Assembly (NCBI GenBank): GCA_037447655.1
Contig: JBBHKE010000045.1
Span: forward strand, 1 to 62,000
DNA length: 62,000 nt
Reading direction: 5' to 3'
Source: Zygnema cylindricum
Lineage: Eukaryota; Streptophyta; Zygnematophyceae; Zygnematales; Zygnemataceae
A program made the translations under genes and the position numbers. Below, piece after piece: positions 10,522 to 22,967 of the stretch. Under the pieces are notes generated by a model. That model was not told the DNA's origin. It saw only the letters and a program-made list of their open reading frames with translations, and did not search any database. Within the stretch, counting starts at the first letter, position 1. Each line of letters starts with the position of its first letter.

Positions 10522-11704
10522 TGTTGAAAAATGGTGTTTTGTATTCTATCTCTGGATAAGTCTATGGTCATTCTACACTTCTCAAACTTGCCGTAGTCAA
10601 TGAGAATTGGAAGGAAGCCATGACTGTCTCAGGCAAATAAAGAGGAAGAAAGACAGAAGACATAGCCTTTGCAAAAGATGTACTGCCAAGGTTAGGATTT
10701 GATCAGTGACCTTCGGATGACAGCTATACGAAACTATCGTTCTCCTTAACTAGCAGATCTTGATAAATAGATACACCTATGATACTTGATAAATATTTAA
10801 AGAATGACATGGCGACACATTTCCTTTAGCGGCTTAAAAAATAAAATGAGTCATGGACACGTACAGTACCGCACGAAATACTGTACCGCACGAAATGAAT
10901 GAAACGACATTTAATTTCATCAGACGAAATCAAATGGCGCACGAAATGAATGAAACGACATTTAATTTCATCAGACGAAATCAAATGCTGATTCAGTATC
11001 GATGGTTCGCAATGTAGACGGAACTTCAAGAGTCAACACGAGATGACCACCGTCGAAATTCAAGGGTCAAGACAGATAGTTTATCGTTGAATTTCAATGG
11101 TTAATATTATACGGCACGCCGTCAGATCCAACGGGTGACATTTATCGCTGAAATACAAACAGTCATCACGCGTGAGTGTCACCATGTCGAAAAGGTTTTC
11201 TGGCAGTAACTCGCCAAACAAGAAGAAAAATGACAGGTGGCACCATCTAATAAGATGTTGAAGAAGAAAGGGACAAAATGGCGACGACTTTTTTGCACGT
11301 GACAGACCGAAAGTGGTGCCGAACAATTCCGTACATAAAGTACGGCGGCTGCCGTACTTTGTAAATATATCGTTTAGTGTATGATGTTTTGATTGGTCTA
11401 CAGAAGTTGTAAGTAGGTTTTTAGGACTTAGACAATTTTTTTTGAAAGCCCTCTCTCCTTGAGGCCATCTGTATAAATCGATTGTCTTTGAACAACCATA
11501 ACTTAATGCTGAAGTTAGAAATTTCAGTGATTCTTTTTGCTTTGAACTCAGGGGAGCCCAAGCTACACAAAGGTGTTAGTCAGCCAAATATTTTGCGTGC
11601 CAAGGTGGCACTTATTCATTGCTAAAGTCAAAAGTGCAAATACTATCCTAGAGGCTTCACATAAGGAGGACAATCTGTGTACCAATGGAGGTCACAGATT
11701 TACA
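10522..11704 (+). mobile_element. Copia-A 5' LTR of element A5
   Basis: The 1183-bp LTR begins TGTTGAAAAATGG and ends CACAGATTTACA. It has the constant hairpin loop (AAACTTGCCGTAGTCAATGA at about 10584-10603) and the ATG at 11685, again 20 nt from the LTR end. The following primer site GGTGATTGGCCCA (11705-11717) is mutated relative to the other copies. The start matches the 3' LTR at 15374. Confidence 0.87.
10888..10987. repeat. 51-bp-period tandem duplication inside the A5 LTR
   Basis: The 49-base unit starting GCACGAAATGAATGAAACG and ending AGACGAAATCAAATG occurs at 10888-10936 and again at 10939-10987, separated by GC. The two units look identical. The other LTR copies do not show this duplication. 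Confidence 0.9.
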
Positions 11705-14700
11705 GGTGATTGGCCCACCCTTTAGATGCCCATTTTCGATAGAACACAGTTCATTATTGGGAAACCATGATGAGGGGCGCATTGTTTAAAATACGTCTAT
11801 AGGGCATTGTGAGTGGTCGTGTGCGTCGGCCATCTGCAAAATATGGAGTTCCACCAAGGTTTGGAGGATCTCGATTCACAAGAGGATCTGTGGTGGCAGA
11901 GGTGATAGAGGATATTGGAGAAAGCATCGTGTTAGACACAGGGAAGGAGAGGGGGAAGGAGAAACTCACACCAATGGCTATTCGATCGGTTACGAAAGCA
12001 GCTGTTAAAAACACCGAGGAAAATGATAATGAAATGTGGGATTTCAACAACACTGTGGTGACTCATTTTATTCTTGGGCGTCTCACTCAAGTAGTTGTTA
12101 CGTCTCATCTTCATGTGGACATGGGGGACGAGTTGTGGGAGGCTCTTGTCAACATTTACAAGAATGGTACGATTGAGCAGCAGAAGCTGGCTGATCACAA
12201 GGTACAGGCATATGTGTACAAATGGGGAAAGATGTTAGACTTTTGTAATGACTTGGCCGGGTTTTTCATGGTGAAGGAGAGTCCAGGGAAAAGGGAGACC
12301 AAGAAAGTAAAAGTGACTTTGTTGATGAAACTCCCAGATGACTATGAAGACATTGTTAACAGGGTTCAAGATGTGCCATATCATTGATGGGTATGGAACT
12401 CCCTTGTGGGGATGCTTTTGGTTCGGGAAAAAACAATTAAGATTTCAGAGAGGAGATAAGGGTATTTAACCTTTCGTTGCTGGAACTAATTGGGGGGATA
12501 AAGATTCCAAGAAACCTTTTGGAAACTTTGGTGAAGGAGAAAGAGGAAACCAATTGGACGGATCTGGAACGAGGCCACTGAAGGGGCTTTGTCATTTTTG
12601 TAAGAAGCCAAAACATTACATGGTAGAGTGTTCTAAATTGACAAAGCAGAGATTGAATGAGGAGCGGATGGTAAAACCACCAAAAAGAAAGAAGAAGGCA
12701 ATTGTGGTAACACAAGTCATGGGAGAGAATTCTGATGAGGACGATGGAGAACTTCTCCTCAACGATGAGCTGGAAGTGAAAGGTGAACTAGAGATTCCAA
12801 GGAGACGAAAGCGGGCTTTCGGTGGAGTAAGAAAAGCTCCTGAAGAAGGATGGATTATTGATTCATGAGCCTCTATGTATGTGCAGATAAAAACCATTTT
12901 TTACCAAAATTAGAAAAATCCCTATTATAGAGATAGAGTATGGGGATGGGAGAGTTGTAACCACTAATTTAGTTGGATTTGTGGATCTGAGAGTCTTAGT
13001 TTATTGAAAAACATCCATAGTCACTTTCTATGATGTTCTTTTTATTCCAGAGTTGAATAAGAATCTTATCTCTACGTCGGTCTTCTATGATAAGGGCTTT
13101 GAGACTAGTACTAAAAAATGGGTCTTTCTTGCTAGCCATGAGAATAAATTGTACTTCATAGCTGAAAAGGGTAGCCAAGGAATGGTTTGGTTGAATTGGA
13201 GTAACATATGGACGAGAGTTTACAATGCTGGTGTAAGTGATTTGATGATGTGGCATAAATGATAAGGACATATGCATCTTGATAGATTGAAAGAAATGAA
13301 GAAAATGGGTATAGTTGAGGGAATATATTTTGGAGACAATGAGACTTTGGATGATTGTAGCGCATGTGCTCAAGGTAAGGACCACAGATTGCTTTTTCCA
13401 AAAATTGCAACGTATAAGGGTGAAAAGGTCTTTGATGTAGTTAATATTGATATATGAGGTCCGGTAAAAGTGCCATTAGTGTGAGGAAAAAGATTTATGC
13501 TTACTTTCACTGATGATTGGTCTAGATACTCTAGAGAATATTTTTTGAACAACAAATTTGAAGCTTTGGCTTATTATAAAGAGTAAAAATTATGGAGTTA
13601 AAAGCTTCATGAGACACCTATATAGAGAGTGAGGAGTGACAATGGGGGGGAATACACTTCTACTGAGTTTCAGGATTTCTTGAAAGAGGAAGGGGTTGAA
13701 CACCAAAAGAGTGTTCCAAAGAACCTATGACAAAATGGTGTAGCCGAGAGACTCAATCAGACATTAAGTGATACTGCCCGTAGTATGTTGTCGAATAAAA
13801 AGATAAGAAAAAGTTTTTGGGCAAAAGCTATAAATTGTGCTTACTATCTCAAAAAAAGAGTCCTTACCTCGGCGGTAAAAGGACAAACACCTTATAAAAG
13901 ATGGAACGGGAAAAAAAAAATATATTTCATACTTAAAGGTGTTTGGAAGTCAAGTGTTTAGTCTAAACACAAAAAAAATTGATTGAAAGTTAGATGCAAA
14001 GGGGAAAGCTGGGATACTTACTTGGATATGATGAAAATGTAAAGGGATATAGAGTTCAAGATCTCGGGTTCTACTTAGTCTAGCGGCAGTGGAAGACATG
14101 AAAGTGCACGAGATGGACATCAAAAACGATTTCTAACACAAAGAATTAGAAGAAGACATATTCATGAGACAATAGGAAGGATTTGTGGAGAAAGGAGAAG
14201 AAAGTAAGATGTGCAAATTTATAAAGTCTCTTTATGGAGTAAACCAAGCTCCACGCAAATGGAACCAGAAATTAGACGAGTTTTTGACGAGTTTGGGATA
14301 TATCCGAATCATTTCGGATCAATCCATCTACTTATTTGAGGATGAGGAAGGTGTTATTTTCATTGCTATCTATGTTAAGATTTGTTTGTTTTGAGTAAAT
14401 CATTAGAGAAAATTAATAGATTGAGAAAAGATCTAAAGAGTAGATTTGAAATGAAAGACTTGGAGGAGGCAAAGTAAATTTTGGGAATTTAGATGGGGAG
14501 GAATAGAGATAAGAAAACTATTAGACTAACTCAAAAGGAAGCAATTGGAAATATGCTTGAAAAATTTCAAATGGATATAGCAAATAGTTGTACGACTCCA
14601 ATGGACTTAAAAAAATGGAAATGAGGAAAACACACAAGAGGGAGTCTTGATCTTCGATAATGAGCTTGAGGAAAGCAAGTTCATAAAAACTATTCCATAC

Positions 14701-15333
14701 AAACAAGTTGTTGGTAGTTTGATCTATTTTATGAACAGTACTCGTCCTGATATAGCAGCAACTGTGGGGGTATTAAGTAGGAGTTTGAATGATCCTAAGA
14801 AAAATGATTGGGAAAAAGCCAAAAGAGTCATGCGGTACTTGATAGAAAGGAGAGATCTATGGTTGCATTTGGGAGGGGAAAATACTGACATCACCACATC
14901 GAGTGATGCCAATTATAGGGATGTTGCCATGAGGAGGTGTACTTCTAGGTATGTGTTCTATGTTGGGAATGGGGCTTGCTGTTGGAGCAACAAGCAACAA
15001 AAGTTGATTGCTCACTCAACCATGGAGGCTGAGTATATGGCCTCTTGTTTGACTGTGAAAGAATTAATGTGGGTGAAATGATTGCTTCAAGAAATAAGAT
15101 ATATGAAGAATGGAGTGCAAAAGTTATTTTGTGACAATCAAGTTGCAATTGCAATTGCGGCAAACCCTAATCATCACTTTAAAGCAAAGCATATAGATAT
15201 TCGTTTGAGCTTTGTTATAGATAATGTTGAGAATAAAACAATTTGTTTGGAATATAGAACAGGTGGAGAAATGATTGCAGATATGATGACTAAGCCAGTT
15301 CCTTCTCCCAAATTGGTATTTTGTAGGGAGTAG
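11685..15333 (+). pseudogene. Copia-A element A5 gag-pol, with an internal deletion joining integrase to RT
   Basis: Gag begins in the LTR and has its longest open part at 11809-12387. The zinc knuckle (LCHFCKKPKHYMVEC) is near 12590-12633 and the protease GWIIDS near 12847-12866. The integrase zinc region and core follow (DDCSACAQGK, DDWSRYS, SDNGGEYTS), down to KGYRVQDL at about 14041-14066. The next bases read SLAAVEDMKVHEMDIK of RT, so roughly the end of integrase and the start of RT are missing. RT continues with FIKSLYGVNQAPRKWN, and RNase H runs from about 14697 with MNSTRPDIAATVGVLSRS to the stop at 15331-15333. Stops are common throughout. Confidence 0.88.
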
Positions 15334-15373
15334 TGTGGACTAAAGCAAAAGATAAACTAGAAAATAAGAGGAG

Positions 15374-15545
15374 TGTTGAAAAAGTGTATTTTTTATTTAA
15401 TCTCTGGTAAAGTGTGTGGTCATTCTACAGTTCTCATACTTATCGTAGTCATTGAGAACTAGAAAGAAGCTATGGCTGTCTCAAGCATATAAAGAGGAAG
15501 ACAAACAGATAAAGAGTCAACCAGTTTGCCTCCAAAAAGGTACTT
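15374..15545 (+). mobile_element. Truncated 3' LTR of element A5
   Basis: The polypurine tract AAAATAAGAGGAG (15361-15373) is followed by TGTTGAAAAAGTG, which aligns with the A5 5' LTR start including the hairpin (TTCTCATACTTATCGTAGTC). Similarity stops near 15545, so most of the LTR is lost. Comparing the two LTR starts shows many mismatches, fitting an old copy. Confidence 0.8.
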
Positions 15546-16551
15546 GACAATAATAAGGAAGAGAGTGGTTTCTAAGTCATCCGGAATGGCACCTCCCCTC
15601 TACTTGTTGATTTCCAATTGACAGAAGGATTTCAACAACAATTCGAAATAAAAAAGGTCCATCCCTGAATTGTCCCCTGTAAATATCTAGTTGTCCCCCA
15701 TCTCCTAATCCTCTTTGCAAGATTTGTGAATTGGGGAGAAGACAGCAAAGTTGGACAAATGAATTGAAGCTAGGGAAATGACTCCTAGATCTTCACCCTC
15801 AGAGCCAGTACTGCGTACTTCTCCGATAGAAGGTGCGGTTTTAGAAGCGGTCGACCCCCCCCCACTAAAAAAGTGGCGGCTGCTGAATATATGGTCTGAG
15901 GGTCGATGTTCCTAGCGGTTGTGGTCCTTGATCCCTTTGGTTCGAAAGGTGTTCAATTCCGACGACCTGTCCATACATGTGGAATTTGGAGATCGAGTTT
16001 GTTAGGCAAAGTACCTCGGGAAAACAAAGAAAAACGAAGAGGTGGGGTTCGTTGCTTGGGATATGGTGTATGCCCTCTAGCACTACGTCCCGATCAAGAT
16101 GAAGGTGGAGGTTCAAAGCTGGAGGAGGGGGAACGATGTTGAGGTGGAGAATAGGCAAGAATGGTTGCCTCTGTCAATGCGGAAGAAATATGGGGCCCAA
16201 CCGTCAACCCGGAGTGTAAAGTGGAGATTTCTCTCGGGTAAGATGGAGGATCTTGGGAAGGAGCCAAAGGGGGTGAAGAAAGAGAAAAAGGAGGGACTAT
16301 AAATGCCCTGGGTCGGGAAGTTGGAGGAGTTGACAATCCCAAGGAGATATGCAACTTCTCATCAAGTCTTAATTCCACCACCGTGTTGTTTTAGAAACCT
16401 TGAGTCCTCTCAATATCTTGCTGTTGTATTGCCATGTTGCGCTAAGTCTAACATCCCAGCTAGAAATATGAGTACTACGCATGCTGCTATGCTGCAGTGA
16501 CCCGCTGTGGTGACCAGACATTGCACCAGCGCTGCTCTAATATCACAGCTG
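15546..16551. other. No recognisable gene
   Basis: Overlapping frames on both strands (for example 16094-16381 minus, rich in Pro and Ser) have no motif I can assign. The segment lies between a truncated LTR and a solo LTR, so it is probably transposon-derived, but I cannot show that. Confidence 0.35.
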
Positions 16552-17743
16552 TGAAACTCTGAGACCTCCATTGGCCCTCAGAGTATGCAGATCCAAAAGA
16601 AGCTAATCTAGATAGTGGCGACTCCAAGTTGATACAAACCCAAGTGACGGACCCCTTGACAGTCACAACCCCAATATAGATTCACCCTTGTGAAATAACA
16701 CTTTCTGTGTGCTCAGTTTCACCACAGAATGCAAAGTTAGAATATGAGATTTGGACACATTCACCCACTTTGACTTTCCCTTAGAAATGAAGACTCCCTG
16801 GCAGACAAAAACTCTGACCGACTACACCCGTGTGTAGCCTGAACTCCTCTGAGTGCACAGCAAAAAGAATCACTGAAAATGGTGAAGTAAATTGATAGTT
16901 ATGGCTGGCCAAAGTTTGCCATTTATACAAGGTGCTCTCTAGGAGAGGCAGCTACTTACCCAAAATTTTCTAAGTCCTGTTCCCTCTCTAATACTCTATC
17001 TACTGAAGTACGGCACCAATCAAAATAGTGTGTCGTACAGAAAAGTACAGGTGCCGGTGTACTTTCTGTACGGCCATAGTACGACATGGCCAAAATGTCG
17101 ACACGTGTCATATCCGGATTTGTTACCGCAATCTCCGGAGTCGCCGCAATCCAACATTGTCGCGCCACGTGTCACGTGACGTGGTGATGACTAAAAAACG
17201 CCAAAAGTACATAATCCGTGATCGCGGCGCCTATCGTGGCCGTCCGATCAAACTGGATACAATTGTAGCCGTTGAAAATATACGTGCGATATTTGTTTCG
17301 CGTTCGAAACAAATGCGCGGTATCCGTTTCATAAAATACATTAAATCGTACTCCGTACTATACAAAACTGTATCTATGCATTACGTATCTATTTCCAATA
17401 GACGAACTAGTCTACGTGTATCAATATAAATATCTGTCAAACCTATTATACTCTAGCACTGTATGTAGACTTGTTGGTTAAAGCCAACGGCTAGTTTGAC
17501 GGATGGCAGGTATCAGGATCAAATCCTAGGTCTGTCACACCTTTTAAGATAACTCTATTAAGAAATGCCTTCTTGTCCACTTTGGACAGCCTAGGCAGCC
17601 ATGGATCTAACTCCTCTTCAAGTCTTCAATGACTGCGACAAGTGTGGGGACTTGAGTGAAGAGTTAGAGGTAGGTTGTCAGTGTCCCCTTTTTGCCTTTT
17701 TATTTTACCATCTCTAGACCTAGAAAATACTTAAATTTCAACA
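16552..17743 (-). mobile_element. Solo Copia-A LTR (A6)
   Basis: This 1192-bp LTR in minus orientation has the terminal TGTTGAAATTTAAGTATT at 17743 and the inner end CTCAGAGTTTCA at 16552. The hairpin at about 17606-17670 has a stem sequence different from A2 and A8 but the same loop. The tRNA-like box AGGATCAAATCCT is at 17516-17528, and several GTAC tetramers lie at about 17000-17090. Flanks AGCTG and GGGTC do not match, so there is no visible target duplication. No coding remains adjoin it. Confidence 0.88.
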
Positions 17744-18018
17744 GGGTCAATATCTACAGAATAGTAATGCTTTATCACAAGACCGTTCGGAAGGCAAAAG
17801 AGAAGTGAAGTCCCTATTCCTGCAAAAAGGTCAAAGATAACGAGACCGTTTTGGTGAGGTTATAAATTGAACGGTGTCCATTTAATGGGCAAGAACCCAG
17901 AAGGATCTATCGCAATGGAGGGTGGATCTGGGATACTAGATAAAGGTATTGGTATAGTAAATTTATAAAGCTGGTCAAACTCCAAAGAGTTTATGATAAA
18001 TCCAGGTGTACTAAATAA
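17744..18018. other. Unassigned sequence before the assembly gap
   Basis: Short minus-strand frame with no recognisable motif. The apparent long frames crossing this stretch exist only because the N run has no stop codons. Confidence 0.4.
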
Positions 18019-18354
18019 NNNNNNNNNNNNNNNNNNNNNNNNNNNNNNNNNNNNNNNNNNNNNNNNNNNNNNNNNNNNNNNNNNNNNNNNNNNNNNNNNN
18101 NNNNNNNNNNNNNNNNNNNNNNNNNNNNNNNNNNNNNNNNNNNNNNNNNNNNNNNNNNNNNNNNNNNNNNNNNNNNNNNNNNNNNNNNNNNNNNNNNNNN
18201 NNNNNNNNNNNNNNNNNNNNNNNNNNNNNNNNNNNNNNNNNNNNNNNNNNNNNNNNNNNNNNNNNNNNNNNNNNNNNNNNNNNNNNNNNNNNNNNNNNNN
18301 NNNNNNNNNNNNNNNNNNNNNNNNNNNNNNNNNNNNNNNNNNNNNNNNNNNNNN
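18019..18354. other. Assembly gap (336 N)
   Basis: A continuous run of N next to a strongly polypyrimidine region, which suggests that low-complexity sequence stopped the assembly. The true length is unknown. Confidence 0.98.
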
Positions 18355-19334
18355 CACCTCCTTCTCAGCCCCCCACCCCACCTCGCTCTCCCCCTCCGTC
18401 TTTATTTCTCCATTCCTCTCCACCACTTTCCCCGCCTCCCTCTCCTTCTTGCTCTCTCCCTTCTTTGCCTCCCTCTTCCACTCTCACTCCGCCTCCTTAC
18501 CCACCTCGCTCTCCTCACCTTTCTCGCCCTTGGACTCCCTCTCTGCCTCCTTCCTCACCTCGTTTTCCTCCTCGCTCTCTCCCTCTTTCGCCTCCCTCGC
18601 CCTCTCCCTCTCTGCCTCCTTTCCGACATCTCTCACCTCCTCACTCTCCCCCTTCGTCTCACTCTCCTCCTTCTTTGCCTCCTTATTGACAATGCTCTCC
18701 TCCTCCCTCTCCCCCTCCGCCTCCCTCTCCTCCTCCCTCTCCCTCTTTGCCTCCTTTCCGACCTCTCTCACCTCCTCGCTCTCCCCCTTCGTCTCACTCT
18801 CCTCCTCTCTCTTCGCCTCCTTTACGACCACGCTCTCCTCCTCCCTCTCCCCTTCCTCCCTCTCCCTCTCTGACTACTTCACCCCCACCCTCTCCACCTT
18901 TGGAGGAACCCATACCACCTTCTGATTGTAAGTCTATTTTCCTCTCTTCCTCCCTCTACACCTTTCAATGCCTCTTCTCCAATCTCTTTACCATTTATCC
19001 CCTCTTTTCTACTTTTCAAACCTCGACATCTCTCTCCCTCTCTCTCTCTTCCCCTCACTCTCCCTCTCTCTCTATCCCTCCTACTCTCACTTTTCCCCCC
19101 AAAGTTGAATGACTCTTCTATCTTTCCACAAAAAGTTTAATATATATTTACACTCACATGTTATCCCTACATTTTTTTTTTCTCTCCTCTTCCCCCGCCT
19201 GCACCCCGACTAACTCTTTCTCCCCCTCTTTCCTCTCGCCCGCACCCCGACTCACTCTTTCTCCCCCTCTTTCCTCTCCCTCTCCGTATCTCTCTCCCAC
19301 CCCTCTCCCTCCCCCTCTCTCCCACCCCTTATCA
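18355..19334. repeat. Polypyrimidine low-complexity tract with imperfect tandem repeats
   Basis: About 1 kb is almost only C and T on the plus strand. Within 18440-18870, variants of CTCGCTCTCCCCCTTCGTCTCACTCTCC recur, for example a block near 18632-18692 and its near copy near 18769-18830. The minus strand has a frame of Glu/Lys/Arg repeats (GKEAKREREEEREAEGERE), which I take as a by-product of the repeat. Another repeated block (ACTCTTTCTCCCCCTCTTTC) lies at about 19210-19275. Confidence 0.85.
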
Positions 19335-20435
19335 TGTTGACCTTGATCAGACATTTCGGGTAACTAGGAGGGCTCCTAGGACCACATACACCTAATCAGA
19401 TTACAAGATTCGCAAAAGCGACGAACTTGATCAATCACAAAGGTAAAAAAGATAGAAGTTTAGATTGAGAGAGTAATGGCATTCACATGTAGCAAGGCAT
19501 AAAATAGAGAGCCGTTCAGAAGGTAGATTCCATTATATTAGAAAGAAATACAATTGCAATGAGAGGACAATGTCCAGTAATAAACTGATTTTGAATGCTA
19601 AAAGTTGCCAAGTCTAATTTGTCTGTGAATGATGATTTTTGTCGTCGTGTTCGACTCTTTTTATTCTAAAGCAAACAAACAAAAACTAAGTGGTGGTCGA
19701 ATGACCAAATGCCACGTGTAGAAGCCTACAAACAATAATGCATCATGGAAACGTCTATACGTATGTTTAACACTTGATTTAATGTTCCCACGGTAAAATC
19801 CCAAAGAGTACTGTGACGATACAATCTCGAAGTACCAATGAAATCATACGAATCAATGCACGAAATAATAGCTCGAAATCGCACTAAAAACAATACTCCC
19901 ACTCGATTCTGCGGCGATATGTAGTTCCCGTTGACTGAGACTTGGTTTGACTGCGAACATTCATATAAATTATCCGCGGTTCACTTCGGTAAATTGCGAT
20001 GGCGAACAAATAAAATCTCCGCCGTACATCTGTAATGACTCAAACTTACGTACGTCACTTCGAAATATGTAAGTTTCGTCGTCATTTCAGTAATGTCGTC
20101 CGTACATGACCGTTTCGAAATAAATGTGACCGTTTCGAAATCAATATAACACCTGTGGCTTCAAATGGACTGCCACGTCGTGAATCAAGACCGTTTCGAG
20201 TTAATGGAAACCCTGCGACGCTTTAATTCGTCCAAAATCTCAAAGCGTATGCGGCGGTCGCTTGCGAACCAAAGTAACCTCATCCTCGAAATCCGATCAT
20301 CCTCCAATAGAGTCGTTGTCGAGCGACGATGTTCCGACCGAAGGACCAAGTTCGGAAAAGTATTCAAATTACTTTAGGCGGTCACGCCTTCTATTCTTCC
20401 TATCTTTCGTTTCTTATTTTCCTTCGATGTGCTCA
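19335..20435 (-). mobile_element. Copia-B 3' LTR, left copy
   Basis: In minus orientation it runs from about TGAGCACATCG at 20435 to TCAACA at 19335, about 1.1 kb. The same sequence appears on the plus strand at 36185-37280 with similar length, so both edges are inferred from the pair. The outer end (CTGATCAAGGTCAACA) matches exactly; the inner start is less certain. Confidence 0.75.
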
Positions 20436-22832
20436 GCTTAGGTTCTTTTCCTCCCTCCTTAGGGTTTGCTCCTTTCGCCTTAGAGAGCCCTGCTTTCGTG
20501 CACAAATCCAATAGCCTTTGTTAGCATCTCGGTTGCGTTTTCCTTGTCTGGCATGTACTCAAATGCTACGGCCTTGACAGTTGTCATGTCCCTAATGAAA
20601 AGGTATCGTATTTCAATGTGCTTGGCCTTTATATGATTGATAGGGTTTTTTCTGTGTGTATAAATAGTGGTCTTAGATCTCTACACAAACCCTAGCTCGT
20701 TCAAAAATGCCCTAAGCCATAGATACTCCTTAACTGTGGCGGCGACCGCCATGTACTCAGCCTCCATGGTCGATAATGCCACTGTCTTTTGGAGTTTGCT
20801 GCTATAGCTCACGCTTCCATCGCCAATGTTTACCAAGTAACCTGTGGTTGATTTTCTGCTTGAAACATCCCCTCCCCAGTCAAAGTCCGTGAATGCATGA
20901 ACTTTGATGCTTTTTTGAGTTCCTCCAAGAGTTAGAGTGTACTCGTTTGTCTCTTTAAGGTATTTGTGTGCTCTTTTTGCTGCTGTCCAATGCAGTTTCC
21001 CTGGCTTGTTTAGAAATCGACTGAGGATTCTGATGGCGGTGGCGATGTCCTGACGGGTGCAATTCATCGCATAGATGAGTGCTCCCACCGCTTCACGATA
21101 TGGAGCCTCAACCGGCTCATCAAGGATTTTGAGATCCACGATGAACTTTTCCCCTTGCTCTAAACGTGAGGAGATACCATTTAGATCCTGAAGCCGAAAT
21201 CTGGTAAGAAGCTCCCCTATGTACTTTCTTTGACTAAGATGGATTTTTTGTTCTCTTTGTCTCTAATCACTTCAATGCCAAGTACATATTTTAGCTCACC
21301 TAGATCTTTCATTTCAAATGTTTGTGATAGCATATGCTTAACTCTTGCTATCTTTTCTTTTGTTTTCCCTAGTATCATTTGATCGTCTACATAAATTGTT
21401 ATGATTATCTTGCTTTCTGGATGATAATATACTAAGTGATCTGAGTGAATCTTCACAAATCCCTCTCTTTGCACATGTTCATCTATCTTAATGTTCCATA
21501 ATCTGGGAGATTGCTTAAGGATGTAAAGAGCCTTTGAGAGTTTGCAAACCTTATGGGGGTTCATCGGGTCCTCATACCCTTCCGACTGGGTCATGTAGAG
21601 TTCCTCCTCAAGCTCTCCGTGGAGGAAGGCTGTTTTCAAGTCCATCTGCTCAACTTCCAAGTCGAGGATGGCGGCGAGGGCAAGGAGTGCCCGAACTGAG
21701 GTAAATTTCAGGACCGGTGCAAATGTCTTCTTGTAATCTATGCCCTCCTTTTGAGTGTACCCCTTAACGACCAACCTTGCTTTGTAGTGTTCGATTGCTC
21801 CGTCTGGGTTTCATTTTATCTTAAAAGTCCACTTACTCCCAATTGGTTTTCTCCCCTATGGCAGGTCCTCCAATGTCCATGTGCTATTCTTGAGAATGGA
21901 AGTCACCTCCTCATTGGTGGCGGCCTTCCACTTGTCAAAGTCTTCACCTGAAAGAGCGCTTTTGAGGGTCAATGGTTCCTCAACCTGTGCCATCCCAACA
22001 AATTTTTTCCTTGGAGCCTTTGACGTCTCAAACCACTAACCGAACTTGTTAGGTGGGTTTTGACCCGACTCGGTTTGTCGATTGGGTTTGATGTCAAATT
22101 TTTCTTCTTCCCCTTTTCCACCACTGCTTCCGCTTCTTTCTTACCTTTGTCTCTCTTTGTTGATGCAATGATCTCCTCGACGAGTGTGGCGGGGTCACCT
22201 TCTAACTCCTTTATCTCGGGCCGAGGTTGCACTTTTTCAAGAAATTTCAGCTCTAGAGGGTGATCATCTGTGTCCTCCTCCTCTGAATCAGTATCTCTTG
22301 GCGTAGTGTTTGTTAGGTTATGTGACGATGGTTTCACCTGTTCATCAAAGTTAAATGTCTTACGTCATTTTCACTCCCATTCTTATTGAACTGCGGTTTT
22401 TCGCCAAATTTGACATTTATGTTGATGATTATCTTCTTTGTGGTATTGTTTAGTACTCTGTATGCTTTGCTATGCTCGTCGTAACCGAGAAATGTCCCTT
22501 CAATTGCTTTGGGTCCTTGTTTGTCACCTTTGTTGTTGTGGTTATAAATGAGGCCCTACTCGTGAATACTTTTAGGTGGGATAGGTTCGGTCTGAACCCA
22601 TGCCATTGCTCGATTGATGTGGAGTTGTCTAACGCTCGTGTTGGACATCTGTTTCGCAGATATGCGGCGGTGCTCAAGGCTTCCCCCCAATACTGTGGCT
22701 TAGTACTGTGGACAGCCATCATGTTTGTCGTCATCTCGATGAGTGTACGATTCATTCTCTCTGCGACGCCGTTCTGTTCGGGTGTCGATAGTGTTGTTAA
22801 ACAGTGTTCGATTCCCTCATCTCTGAGGAAAT
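20436..22832 (-). pseudogene. Copia-B pol, from integrase core to RNase H (antisense)
   Basis: Minus-strand order from 22832 downwards: integrase C half (DEGIEHCLTT, STPEQNGVAERMNRTLIEM, YWGEALSTAAYLRNRCPT), an acidic linker, RT (KGYTQKEGIDYKKTFAPV, QMDLKTAFLHGELEEELYM, IYVDDQMILG) and RNase H (YAMNCTRQDIATAI, FTDFDWGGDVSSRKSTTGYL, STMEAEYMAVAATVKEYLWL). RT and RNase H catalytic segments are visible, but stops and frameshifts separate the parts (for example after KEST at 21217 and after NELGFV at 20681). The 5' part with gag and protease is missing; the break at 22832 coincides with the start of a Copia-A LTR. Confidence 0.88.
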
Positions 22833-22967
22833 TGTTGAAATTTAAGTATTTTCTAGGTCTAGAGATTGTAAAATAAAAGGCAAAAAGGGGACAGTGACAA
22901 CCTGACTCTAACTCTTCACTCAAGTCCCCACACTTGTCGCAGTCACTAAAGACTTGAAGAGGAGTTC
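22833..22967 (+). mobile_element. Copia-A LTR stub (A7)
   Basis: TGTTGAAATTTAAGTATTTT at 22833 matches the start of LTR A6 closely and continues through the hairpin (loop CACTTGTCGCAGTCACTAAA, stem GACTTGAAGAG). It stops at 22967, where the LTR of element C begins, so C or a recombinant of it cut this copy. Confidence 0.85.

Noticed and set aside
17860-18925. Long open frames on both strands across the N run
   Set aside because: The N run has no stops by definition, and the remainder is low-complexity pyrimidine repeat.
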